From Alphaproteobacteria bacterium HGW-Alphaproteobacteria-13 (GTDB lineage: Bacteria; Pseudomonadota; Alphaproteobacteria; Sphingomonadales; Sphingomonadaceae), in NCBI GenBank assembly GCA_002842935.1, contig PHEM01000111.1, positions 1 through 8,989 of the forward strand: a stretch of 8,989 nucleotides of DNA, in the 5' to 3' direction. The position numbers were made by a program, and so were the translations under genes. The stretch's first letter is position 1. Every line of letters starts with the position of its first letter. The notes under the pieces are model-generated. The model saw only the letters and a program-made list of their open reading frames with translations. It did no database searches and was not told where the DNA came from. This document shows positions 1-6,126 of the stretch, piece after piece.

Positions 1-342
1 GCGATATTCATAGGCGCGGCCGATGCAGGAAAAGCGCGCGTGCCAGTCGTCGGCGACCGTTTCGCACGCCAGCACCGCGATGGGGGCGGGGCGAAGCTGC
101 GCGTTCAGCGCCTCCATCAGGCGAAAGGGCGTCAGCGCTTTGTCGATATCGACATGCGCGCGCATCGCCATCGCGTGCACGCCCGCGTCGGTGCGGCCCG
201 CGCTATGGACCGGCGCGGTTTCGCCGGTGATGCGCGTGACGGCCTCTTCCAACGCCTGCTGCACGCTCGGCCCGTGGCTCTGCCGCTGCCAGCCCATGAA
301 GGGGCGGCCGTCATATTCGATGGTGAGCGCGAAGCGGGTCAT
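1..342 (-). CDS. truA: tRNA pseudouridine(38-40) synthase TruA, 5' part (cut by window edge)
   Basis: TruA converts uridines 38-40 in the anticodon arm of many tRNAs to pseudouridine in the cytoplasm. The 114 visible residues are its N-terminal part. They begin MTRFALTIEYDGRPFMGWQR, the usual TruA opening, and contain SAGRTDAGVHAM (residues 48-59), the signature around the catalytic aspartate, here Asp52. The reading frame is open to base 1, so the rest of the protein (the family is about 245-270 residues) lies outside the window. The ATG at 342 is chosen because the family homology starts there; no clear ribosome binding site precedes it. fmt lies upstream on the same strand across a 145-bp gap filled by an inverted repeat, so co-transcription is possible but interrupted by potential hairpins. 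Confidence 0.95.
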   Translation of the reverse strand, partial: MTRFALTIEYDGRPFMGWQRQSHGPSVQQALEEAVTRITGETAPVHSAGRTDAGVHAMAMRAHVDIDKALTPFRLMEALNAQLRPAPIAVLACETVADDWHARFSCIGRAYEYR

Positions 343-367
343 CGGTCGCCCGCGCCTGGGCTGATCT

Positions 368-470
368 CGTCATGCTGAACTTGTTTCAGCATCCATGGTC
401 CGCGCTCTCCTTTGGCGCGGCGTGGGACGAGAAGACCGGCCATGGACCCTGAAACAAGTTCAGGGTGACG
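368..470. repeat. Paired-hairpin inverted repeat (REP/BIME-like) between fmt and truA
   Basis: Two 31-base arms (368-398 and 440-470) are inverted copies that match at 27 of 31 positions, separated by a 41-base spacer. Each arm also contains its own 8-bp hairpin with a 5-base loop: ATGCTGAA/TTCAGCAT at 372-392 and ACCCTGAA/TTCAGGGT at 446-466. The four mismatches between the arms fall on two paired positions inside these hairpins and are compensated (T-A and G-C in one arm, C-G and C-G in the other). Both arms end in CCATGG. The arrangement resembles a bacterial REP pair (BIME). It fills the gap between stop of fmt and start of truA and could attenuate transcription or protect mRNA ends, which is inference. 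Confidence 0.85.
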
Positions 471-487
471 AAGAAACAAAGGCAGTC

Positions 488-1408
488 TCATGCCAGCCGC
501 ACCCCCTTGGGCACCGCCCGCCCGCGCAGGAATTCCGCCGCCGCCATCGCGGGCTTGCCCGCGCGCTGGATGCGGGTCGCGCGGATCGCGCCGGGGTTGC
601 AGGCGATGGTCAGCGCGTCGTCGATCGTCACGCCCGGCGCTGCGCCGGGGACCGTCTCCGCCGGGCGGACGACTTCGGCCGCCAACAGCTTGCAGCGATC
701 GCCGTCCAGCTCGAAAAAGGCGCCCGGCATCGGGTTGAAGGCGCGGATCTGGCGTTCGACCTGCACGGCGCTGGTCAGGAAATCGAGCCGCGCCTCGCTC
801 TTGTCGATCTTCGCGGCGTAAGTGACGCCCTCGGCGGGCTGCGGCTCCGGCGCGAAGGCGTGAAGGTCGCTCAGCACCCTCACCATCATCGCCGCGCCCA
901 TCGCGGCGAGTTCGTCGGTCAGTTCGCCCGCACTCTTGCCGTCCACGGGCGTTCGCTCGATCAGCCGCATCGCGCCGGTGTCGAGTCCGGCGTCCATCTG
1001 CATGATCGTCACGCCCGTTTCCGCATCGCCCGACAGGATCGCGCGCTGCACCGGCGCCGCGCCGCGCCAGCGCGGCAGGATCGAGCCATGGACGTTCAGG
1101 CACCCCTCGCGCGGCGCGTCCAGCACCGCTTGCGGCAGGATCAGGCCGTAAGCGGCGACCACCGCGACGTCGAGGTTCAGCGCTGCGAAGGCGGTCTGCT
1201 CGTCCGCGCCCTTCAGGCTATGCGGCGTGCGGACGGGCAGGCCGTGATCCTCGGCCCATGCGTGGACGGCGCTTCGTTGCAGCTTCTTGCCGCGCTGCGC
1301 GGGGCGCGGCGGCTGGGTATAGACACAGGCGATCTCGTGCCCCGCCGCGTGGAGCTGGGCGAGCGTCGGTACCGCAAAGGGCGGCGTTCCCATGAAGGCG
1401 ATGCGCAT
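488..1408 (-). CDS. fmt: Methionyl-tRNA formyltransferase
   Basis: Fmt transfers a formyl group from 10-formyl-tetrahydrofolate to the methionine on initiator tRNA, giving fMet-tRNA for translation initiation. The 306-residue protein has the normal family length. It begins MRIAFMGTPPFAVPTL (Rossmann-like N-terminal domain), has the folate-site segment YGLILP (87-92), the catalytic signature LNVHGSILPRWRGAAP (104-119, with Asn105 and His107) and the catalytic aspartate in GLDTGAM (Asp143). TYAAKIDKSEARLDF (197-211) marks entry to the C-terminal OB-like tRNA-binding domain. The ATG at 1408 is fixed by the conserved N-terminus; no good Shine-Dalgarno sequence is visible. A small 5-bp hairpin (1422-1435, GGCGG/CCGCC) lies in its leader. 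truA follows downstream. fmt is divergent from recR, and its functional partner def is just beyond recR on the other strand. Confidence 0.98.
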   Translation of the reverse strand: MRIAFMGTPPFAVPTLAQLHAAGHEIACVYTQPPRPAQRGKKLQRSAVHAWAEDHGLPVRTPHSLKGADEQTAFAALNLDVAVVAAYGLILPQAVLDAPREGCLNVHGSILPRWRGAAPVQRAILSGDAETGVTIMQMDAGLDTGAMRLIERTPVDGKSAGELTDELAAMGAAMMVRVLSDLHAFAPEPQPAEGVTYAAKIDKSEARLDFLTSAVQVERQIRAFNPMPGAFFELDGDRCKLLAAEVVRPAETVPGAAPGVTIDDALTIACNPGAIRATRIQRAGKPAMAAAEFLRGRAVPKGVRLA

Positions 1409-1461
1409 GGCCGTGGGCTTTGGCGGAGGACCGCCTTTCTTTCAAGTGTCAGGACTGTGTA

Positions 1462-1540
1462 CCCCTGCGGAGGCAGGGGGCCATCTCCGGCCGGTTCCAT
1501 GTCGCGCCGTCAGGAGATGGGTTCCTGCCTTCGCAGGAAC
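1462..1540. repeat. Paired-hairpin inverted repeat in the divergent fmt/recR gap
   Basis: Arms 1464-1488 and 1513-1537 are inverted copies (21 of 25 positions match) around a 24-base spacer; weaker similarity continues outward to about 1454 and 1545 (CTGTGT against ACACAG). Each arm carries a perfect small hairpin with a 4-base loop: CCCCTGC/GCAGGGG (1462-1479) and GTTCCTGC/GCAGGAAC (1521-1540). Two base pairs are exchanged between the copies, C-G in one and T-A in the other, keeping both stems intact. The motif with CCTGCCTTCGCAGG at its core resembles intergenic repeats I recall from sphingomonads (from memory, unchecked). It sits between divergent start codons, so it must be transcribed into one of the two leaders or lie between the promoters. 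Confidence 0.8.
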
Positions 1541-1585
1541 ACAGGAATATTGTGTATGATATGCACACTCACTACCACCATCGCC

Positions 1586-2182
1586 ATGGTCTCTACCGAA
1601 ATCGAAGCCCTCGTCCAGCAACTCGCCCGCCTGCCGGGGCTTGGTCCGCGATCGGCGCGGCGCGCGGTGCTGCACTTGATGAAGAAACGCGAGAGCGCCT
1701 TCGCGCCGCTGCTCGCCGCGCTCCAGACGGTGTCGGAGCGGCTCGTGACGTGCGGCATCTGCGGCAATGTCGACACGCACGACCCTTGTGCGATCTGCGC
1801 CGACTCGCGCCGTGACGCGCGGTCGCTGTGCGTGGTCGAGGAGGTGTCCGACCTGTGGGCGCTCGACAAGTCGCGGCTGTTTCCCGGTAAATATCACGTC
1901 CTCGGCGGGCGGCTGTCGGCGCTGGAAGGGGTGCGGCCACAGGACCTGTCCATCGATGCGCTGGTCGCCCGCGTCGCGGCGGGGGGCATCGACGAAGTGG
2001 TGCTGGCGATGAACGCGACGCTGGAAGGACAGACGACCGCGCATTATCTCGCCGAGCGGCTCGAATCCTATCCTGTGCGACTGACCCAGCTCGCGCACGG
2101 CCTGCCGGTGGGAGGTGAGCTGGATTATCTCGACGAAGGGACGCTGGCGCAGGCCTTGCGCGCGCGGCGTCCAGTGGGTTGA
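1586..2182 (+). CDS. recR: Recombination mediator protein RecR
   Basis: RecR works with RecF/RecO to load RecA on gapped single-stranded DNA during recombinational repair. The 198-residue product has the full family layout: an N-terminal helix-hairpin-helix (LARLPGLGPRSARR, 13-26), a four-cysteine zinc finger (Cys56, Cys59, Cys68, Cys71 in CGICGNVDTHDPCAIC), a Toprim domain (about 80-170, LCVVEEVSDLWAL and GGRLSALEG) and the C-terminal GGELDYLDEGTLAQAL segment. The start at 1586 (MVSTEIEALVQQLARLPG) fits the family length. An in-frame ATG at 1556 adds ten residues and has a better placed AGGA (1543-1546), so it remains possible. The frame is also open far upstream across antisense fmt; that extension has no family support. 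def follows 31 bp downstream and is probably co-transcribed. Confidence 0.97.
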   Translation: MVSTEIEALVQQLARLPGLGPRSARRAVLHLMKKRESAFAPLLAALQTVSERLVTCGICGNVDTHDPCAICADSRRDARSLCVVEEVSDLWALDKSRLFPGKYHVLGGRLSALEGVRPQDLSIDALVARVAAGGIDEVVLAMNATLEGQTTAHYLAERLESYPVRLTQLAHGLPVGGELDYLDEGTLAQALRARRPVG

Positions 2183-2213
2183 CGGGGACCGTTCGAGTTC
2201 ATACCTCGCACTC

Positions 2214-2747
2214 ATGGCCATCCTACCCATCATAGAGACGCCCGATCCGCGGCTGCGTGTCATTTCCAAGCCTGTCGAGACGTTCGACGCGGAATTGAAG
2301 ACGCTAGTCGCCGACATGTTCGAGACGATGTACGATGCGCCCGGCATCGGGCTGGCGGCGATTCAGGTCGGGGTGGCGAAGCGCATCCTCGTCATCGACT
2401 TGCAGGAACCTGATCCCGAGGATGAGGAAGGCAAAAGGCTGATCCGCACCCCGCGCGTCTTCATCAACCCCGTCTTTTCCGATTTTTCGGAGGAGCATAG
2501 CGTCTATCAGGAAGGCTGTCTGTCGGTTCCCGAACAATATGCCGACGTGACGCGCCCCGCCGAAGTCACCGTCGACTGGCAGGACGAGGACGGCCGGCCG
2601 CACCGCGAGCGCATGACCGGCCTGATGGCGACCTGCATCCAGCATGAGCACGACCATCTGGAAGGCATTCTCTTCATCGACCATCTGTCGCGGCTGAAGC
2701 GCGACATGGTGCTGAAGAAGCTCGCGAAGATGCGCAAGGCGGCATAG
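2214..2747 (+). CDS. def: Peptide deformylase
   Basis: Def removes the formyl group from the N-terminal methionine of nascent proteins at the ribosome. The 177-residue protein shows the three metal-site motifs of the family: GIGLAAIQVG (44-53, motif 1), EGCLSVP (100-106, motif 2 with metal ligand Cys102) and QHEHDHLEG (143-151, motif 3 with ligands His144 and His148 and catalytic Glu145). The EGCLS form and the charged C-terminal helix (LKRDMVLKKLAKMRKAA) fit an active class I enzyme rather than a deformylase-like relative. The ATG at 2214 (MAILPIIETPDPRLR) is chosen by homology; a longer frame starting at 2115 lies inside recR and is not credible. No strong Shine-Dalgarno sequence is visible, and the short 31-bp gap after recR suggests translation from a shared message. 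It is convergent with grpE. Confidence 0.98.
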   Translation: MAILPIIETPDPRLRVISKPVETFDAELKTLVADMFETMYDAPGIGLAAIQVGVAKRILVIDLQEPDPEDEEGKRLIRTPRVFINPVFSDFSEEHSVYQEGCLSVPEQYADVTRPAEVTVDWQDEDGRPHRERMTGLMATCIQHEHDHLEGILFIDHLSRLKRDMVLKKLAKMRKAA

Positions 2748-2760
2748 GCTCGCCAAAACC

Positions 2761-2853
2761 GTCATTGCGAGCGGAGCGAAGCAATCTCCCGCTATCGGCC
2801 AGACACAGGACGATAGCGGGAGATTGCTTCGTCGCTACGCTCCTCGCAATGAC
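2761..2853. repeat. Inverted repeat between convergent def and grpE; possible two-way terminator
   Basis: An inner perfect 21-bp stem (2777-2797 with 2811-2831) closes on a 13-base loop, and an outer 11-bp stem (GTCATTGCGAG at 2761-2771 with CTCGCAATGAC at 2843-2853) encloses it. The two stems are separated by 5 unpaired bases on the left (2772-2776) and 11 on the right (2832-2842). It begins 13 bp after the def stop and ends 8 bp before the grpE stop, so transcripts from either side would end in or next to a strong hairpin. No T-tract follows on either side, so rho-independent termination is not proven. The CATTGCGAG ... CGAAGCAATC words resemble a widespread intergenic repeat I recall from several proteobacterial genomes (memory only). 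Confidence 0.85.
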
Positions 2854-2861
2854 GTGGAGGA

Positions 2862-3404
2862 TCACTCCGCCTTCTTCGCAACCCCCACCATCGCGGGGCG
2901 CAGCAGGCGGTCCTTCATCATATAGCCCGCCTGCATTTCCTGCACGATCGTCCCCGGTTCCTTCTCGCTGGGGATTTCGACCATCGCCTGATGCTGATTC
3001 GGGTCGAGCGGCAGGCCGATCGCGGCGATGCGCGTGATGCCGTGGCGTTCGAACACGCTCATCAATTCGCGCTCGGTCGCTTCCAGCCCCGTCACGAAGG
3101 GCTTGAAGCTTTCGTCGGCGCGCTGTTCCTCGCCGATCGCGGCGAGCGCGCGGCCCAGATTGTCGGCGACCGACAGGATGTCGCGCGCGAACTTGGTTGC
3201 GGCATAGGCATGCGCGTCGGCGATCTCCTTGTCCTTGCGGCGGACGACATTCTGCGTCTCCGCCCGCGCATAGAGCAGGTCCTGCTGAAGCGCGGCGATC
3301 TGCTCGGCGAGCTTCGCCGTCTCGTCCGCGGCGGGCGCTTCGGCGGCGGGGATGTCTTCGGTGGCGCCGTCTTCGACCGGCGTGTCGTTTTCGATGTTCG
3401 TCAT
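2862..3404 (-). CDS. grpE: Nucleotide exchange factor GrpE (Hsp70 cochaperone)
   Basis: GrpE releases ADP from DnaK and so drives the DnaK-DnaJ folding cycle in the cytoplasm. The 180-residue product has a disordered acidic N-terminus (1-28, rich in Glu, Asp, Ala), a long coiled-coil helix (about 29-90, including QNVVRRKDKEIADAHAYAATKFARDILSV split over 51-79) and the C-terminal beta domain with PNQHQAMVEIPSEKEPGTIV (135-154) and GYMMKDRLLRPAMVGVAKK (160-178), the classic GrpE signature. It begins 4 bp after the hrcA stop, and the AGG overlapping that stop is the only nearby Shine-Dalgarno-like sequence, so translation is probably coupled to hrcA. dnaK and dnaJ are not in the window. It is convergent with def, separated by an inverted repeat. 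Confidence 0.97.
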   Translation of the reverse strand: MTNIENDTPVEDGATEDIPAAEAPAADETAKLAEQIAALQQDLLYARAETQNVVRRKDKEIADAHAYAATKFARDILSVADNLGRALAAIGEEQRADESFKPFVTGLEATERELMSVFERHGITRIAAIGLPLDPNQHQAMVEIPSEKEPGTIVQEMQAGYMMKDRLLRPAMVGVAKKAE

Positions 3405-3408
3405 AAAC

Positions 3409-4452
3409 CTATCGTATCAGTCTGGAGAGGGATTGGGCGGTGAAGTCCACCATGGGAACGATGCGCGCATAGTTCAAGCGCGTCGGGCCGATCACCCCGA
3501 CGACGCCGACGACGCGGCCGTCGCTGCCGTGATAGGGCGCGGCGATAACCGACGATCCCGACAGCGAAAAGAGCTTGTTTTCCGACCCGATGAAAATCCG
3601 GGTCGCGCTGCCTTCGCGTGCGCTGTCGAGAAGCTGGGCGATGTCCTGCTTCGTCTCCAACTCGTCGAGCAACTGGCGCACGCGGTCGAGGTCGCCGACC
3701 GCGCTGTCATCGAGCAGGTTCGCCTGCCCGCGCACGATCAGCACGGGGCGGTCGGCGCCGTCGATCGACCAGATGGCCAGCCCGCGCGACACGAGGTCGG
3801 CGGCGGCGCGGTCGATCGCGATACGTTCGGCCTCCAGTTCGCGACGCACGCGCGCCTGTGCCTCGGCCAGCGTCAGGCCCGACAGCATGGCGGAGATATA
3901 ATTGCCCGCCTCGACCAGCGCGGACGGGCTGACGCCCTGGGGCAGGTCGATGACGCGATTTTCGACCGTGCCGTCGCCCGCGACGAGCACGACCAGCGCC
4001 TGCGATCCCGCCATGGGAACAAAGGCGACCTGTTTCAGCACGCGCTCATGCTTGGGAACGAGGACGAGACCTGCGCAGGCCGACAGGCCGGAGAGCGCCA
4101 TCGTCGCCTGCGTCAGCGCGCTTTCGATCGGACCCGATTCGCTGAGGCTCGCCTCGATCTGCGCGCGGTCCTCGGCCGAAGGCTCGGCGACCTGCATCAT
4201 GCCGTCGACGAACAGGCGCAGGCCCTGTTCGGTCGGCAGGCGGCCCGCGCTGGTGTGCGGGCTGGCGAGCAGGCCCAGTTCCTCCAGATCCTGCATCACG
4301 TTGCGGATCGACGCGGGGGAGAGATTGAGCGCCGTCAGCTTCGACAGCGTGCGGGAACCCACGGGCTGGCCGGTTTCCAGATAGGCGTCGACCACCAGCC
4401 GGAACACGTCGCGGGCGCGCGTCGTCAATTCGGTGATGGGCGGGATCGTCAT
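3409..4452 (-). CDS. hrcA: Heat-inducible transcription repressor HrcA
   Basis: HrcA represses class I heat-shock genes by binding CIRCE operators, typically upstream of groESL in alphaproteobacteria. The 347-residue product has the family length. The N-terminal winged helix (about 1-75) contains ELTTRARDVFRLVVDAYLET, GQPVGSRTLS (28-37) and the recognition-helix segment LSPASIRNVMQDLEELGLL (44-62), followed by SPHTSAGRLPTEQGLRLFVD. The C-terminal part ends GPTRLNYARIVPMVDFTAQS, as in other HrcA proteins. grpE follows 4 bp downstream, forming an operon. It is divergent from rph across 108 bp. I see no TTAGCACTC/GAGTGCTAA CIRCE pair in that gap, so self-repression through CIRCE is not supported here. 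No Shine-Dalgarno sequence precedes the ATG. Confidence 0.97.
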   Translation of the reverse strand: MTIPPITELTTRARDVFRLVVDAYLETGQPVGSRTLSKLTALNLSPASIRNVMQDLEELGLLASPHTSAGRLPTEQGLRLFVDGMMQVAEPSAEDRAQIEASLSESGPIESALTQATMALSGLSACAGLVLVPKHERVLKQVAFVPMAGSQALVVLVAGDGTVENRVIDLPQGVSPSALVEAGNYISAMLSGLTLAEAQARVRRELEAERIAIDRAAADLVSRGLAIWSIDGADRPVLIVRGQANLLDDSAVGDLDRVRQLLDELETKQDIAQLLDSAREGSATRIFIGSENKLFSLSGSSVIAAPYHGSDGRVVGVVGVIGPTRLNYARIVPMVDFTAQSLSRLIR

Positions 4453-4459
4453 AAAGGGG

Positions 4460-4488
4460 ATTTAGGAACTGCAAGGGGCGGGGGCAAG
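4460..4488 (-). promoter_or_regulatory. Weak candidate heat-shock (RpoH-type) promoter for hrcA-grpE
   Basis: Reading toward hrcA, CTTG (4488-4485) is followed after 18 bases by CCTAAAT (4466-4460). This loosely resembles the alphaproteobacterial RpoH pattern of CTTG and a C-Y-TAT-like -10 element, with one clear mismatch in the -10. The -10-like box ends only 7 bases before the hrcA ATG, so transcription would begin at or next to the start codon and give a leaderless message, which would fit the absence of a Shine-Dalgarno sequence. This is one pattern match in a short C-rich region and could be chance. Confidence 0.2.
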
Positions 4489-4547
4489 CCGTGAAGGGGC
4501 TGGCCTATCGCGCATCCGCCCGCTAAGCGCCCCGGCACATCATCGAC

Positions 4548-4552
4548 AGGAG
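4548..4552 (+). promoter_or_regulatory. Ribosome binding site of rph
   Basis: AGGAG lies 8 bases before the ATG of rph at 4561. It is the clearest Shine-Dalgarno sequence in the window and fixes this start. Confidence 0.85.
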
Positions 4553-4560
4553 AATCCGAC

Positions 4561-5277
4561 ATGCGTCCTTCCGGCCGCGCGCCCGACCAGATGCGCCCGA
4601 TCAGCATCGAAACCGCCTTCACCATCCACGCCGAGGGCAGCGTGCTCGTCAGCTTCGGCAACACCAAGGTGCTGGTGACCGCCAGCGTCGAGGAAAAAGT
4701 GCCGCCTTTCCTGCGCGGCAAGGGGCAGGGCTGGGTCACGGCCGAATATGGCATGCTGCCCCGCGCGACGCACACGCGCGGCAGCCGCGAGGCGGCGAAG
4801 GGCAAGCAGTCGGGCCGGACGCAGGAAATCCAGCGGCTTATCGGGCGCAGCTTGCGCGCCGTCGTCGACATGAAGAAGCTGGGCGAGCGCCAGATCGTCA
4901 TCGACTGCGACGTGATCCAGGCCGACGGCGGCACGCGCACGGCGTCGATTTCCGGCGCATGGGTCGCGCTGCGCCTCGCGGTCGACAAGCTGATCGCAGC
5001 GAAAGCGATCGCCGAGGACCCGATCGAGGACAAGGTGGCGGCGATCTCGTGCGGCATTCACGATGGCAATGCGGTGCTCGACCTCGACTATGACGAGGAT
5101 TCGACGGCGGGCGCGGACGGCAATTTCGTCCTGACCGGCAAGGGCCAGATCGTCGAGGTTCAGGCCAGCGCCGAGGGCGCGACCTATGACGAAGAAGGCC
5201 TGCTGCGCCTGCTGCGTCTCGCGCGCATCGGCTGCGCGGAGATTTTCGCGGCGCAGGCAAAGGCGGTGGGGCGATAG
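4561..5277 (+). CDS. rph: Ribonuclease PH
   Basis: RNase PH is a phosphate-dependent 3'-5' exoribonuclease that trims the 3' ends of tRNA precursors and releases nucleoside diphosphates. The 238-residue product matches the usual length. It opens RPSGRAPDQMRPISIE (2-17), carries WVTAEYGMLPRATHTR (58-73), Arg86 in the SGRTQEIQRLIGRSLRA segment (84-100) and the phosphate-binding signature GGTRTASISG (123-132, with Arg126). The acidic segment DYDEDSTAGAD (176-186) holds the metal-binding aspartates. All expected active-site elements are present, unlike the inactive E. coli K-12 frameshift. It is divergent from hrcA, an arrangement known from alphaproteobacteria, and is followed by rdgB. The gap to rdgB is occupied by a 151-bp inverted-repeat element. 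Confidence 0.98.
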   Translation: MRPSGRAPDQMRPISIETAFTIHAEGSVLVSFGNTKVLVTASVEEKVPPFLRGKGQGWVTAEYGMLPRATHTRGSREAAKGKQSGRTQEIQRLIGRSLRAVVDMKKLGERQIVIDCDVIQADGGTRTASISGAWVALRLAVDKLIAAKAIAEDPIEDKVAAISCGIHDGNAVLDLDYDEDSTAGADGNFVLTGKGQIVEVQASAEGATYDEEGLLRLLRLARIGCAEIFAAQAKAVGR

Positions 5278-5291
5278 GTTCGGATTGATTC

Positions 5292-5442
5292 GGTTCACGC
5301 GAAGACGCGAAGGCGCGAAGATGTTGTGTTGGCCGCGAAGCAGCTTTCTCTATCTTCGTTGCGTCACGGCGCGGCGTTGCCATGATAAAGGGCCTGTCGG
5401 CCCGCGCTTTCTTCTTCGCGCCTTCGCGTCTTCGCGTGAACC
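5292..5442. repeat. 151-bp element with perfect 30-bp inverted ends (MITE-like or structured repeat) between rph and rdgB
   Basis: Bases 5292-5321 and 5413-5442 are exact reverse complements over 30 positions, enclosing 91 bases. Inside the left end are three tandem 8-base units, ACGCGAAG, ACGCGAAG and GCGCGAAG (5297-5320), mirrored in the right end. A small GGGCC/GGCCC hairpin with a 4-base loop lies at about 5388-5401. The element fills almost the whole rph-rdgB gap and ends 17 bases before the first plausible rdgB ATG. Flanks (GATTC left, CATTT right) show no obvious target duplication. It could be a small non-autonomous mobile element or a sphingomonad interspersed repeat. No coding capacity of its own is credible. 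Confidence 0.85.
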
Positions 5443-5455
5443 CATTTGAACCTAC

Positions 5456-5460
5456 GAGGA
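5456..5460 (+). promoter_or_regulatory. Ribosome binding site deciding the rdgB start
   Basis: GAGGA ends 11 bases before the ATG at 5472. It overlaps the alternative ATG at 5460, so it can serve only the later start. Confidence 0.55.
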
Positions 5461-5471
5461 TGGACGCCCCC

Positions 5472-6113
5472 ATGCCGCACCGCAAACTCACCCCCGGAAA
5501 ACTCGTCATCGCCAGCCACAACGCAGGCAAGGTGCGCGAGATTCGCGCGCTGCTGGAACCCTATGGGATCGAGCCGGTGTCGGCGGGCGACCTTGGCTTG
5601 CTCGAACCGGAGGAGACGGGCACGACCTTCCGCGACAATGCGTTGCTGAAGGCCCATGCCAGCGCGTCGGCGTCGGGGCTGCCCGCGCTGGCCGACGACA
5701 GCGGGCTGGAAGTCGCGGCGCTGGGCGGGCGCCCCGGCGTCTATACCGCCGACTGGGCCGAGCGGCAGTGGTTCGAGGGCGAGTCCGGAAAAGCGTGGGC
5801 GGGCCGCGACTGGTATCTGGCGATGGGCAAGGTCGAAGGGCTGCTCGCGCAGCAGGGACCGGATGTCGATCGCAGCGCCCGCTTCGTCTGCACGCTCGCG
5901 CTGGCGTGGCCCGATGGACATGCGGAAGTGTTCGAAGGGCGCGTCGAGGGCAGCTTGACATGGCCGCCGCGCGGGGACCGGGGTTTCGGCTATGATCCCG
6001 TCTTCGTTCCGGCGGGCAAGTCACTGACTTATGCCGAAATCGATCCCGACGAGAAACATGCGACCAGCCACCGCGCCGATGCGTTCGCGAAGCTGGTGGC
6101 GGGGTTGTTTTGA
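5472..6113 (+). CDS. rdgB: XTP/dITP pyrophosphatase RdgB (HAM1 family)
   Basis: RdgB hydrolyses non-canonical purine triphosphates (dITP, ITP, XTP) to the monophosphate and pyrophosphate, keeping deaminated purines out of nucleic acids. The 213 residues carry the family motifs: IASHNAGKVREI (13-24, the S-x-N-x-x-K substrate loop), TFRDNALLKA (52-61), LADDSGLEV (73-81, with catalytic and metal-binding Asp75/Asp76), FGYDPVF (172-178) and TSHRADAFAKL (198-208, base recognition). The start at 5472 (MPHRKLTPGKLVIASHN) is preferred because of the GAGGA upstream and because homology begins there. ATGs at 5460 and 5382 are in frame; the 5382 one would add about 30 residues encoded by the adjoining inverted repeat. 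It is followed by hemW after a 163-bp gap filled with hairpins. Confidence 0.96.
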   Translation: MPHRKLTPGKLVIASHNAGKVREIRALLEPYGIEPVSAGDLGLLEPEETGTTFRDNALLKAHASASASGLPALADDSGLEVAALGGRPGVYTADWAERQWFEGESGKAWAGRDWYLAMGKVEGLLAQQGPDVDRSARFVCTLALAWPDGHAEVFEGRVEGSLTWPPRGDRGFGYDPVFVPAGKSLTYAEIDPDEKHATSHRADAFAKLVAGLF

Positions 6114-6126
6114 AACTGCCTCCCGG

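Noticed and set aside
395..1585. Long open frame continuing upstream of recR, giving a 595-residue protein
   Set aside because: The upstream part is antisense to fmt, arginine-rich and without family features; it comes from the high GC content. Only the recR part from 1586 has recognisable domains.
1442..2347. 301-residue minus-strand frame opposite recR and the start of def
   Set aside because: Antisense to two well-supported genes; no domain visible.
3352..4494. 380-residue plus-strand frame opposite hrcA
   Set aside because: It is the antisense shadow of hrcA with GC-driven Arg/His/Asp-rich composition and no recognisable motif.
4453..4560. CIRCE operator for HrcA self-control
   Set aside because: No TTAGCACTC-N9-GAGTGCTAA-like inverted pair is present in the hrcA/rph gap.
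5297..5320. CRISPR or satellite array from the 8-base tandem units
   Set aside because: Only three units without spacers, inside the end of an inverted repeat.
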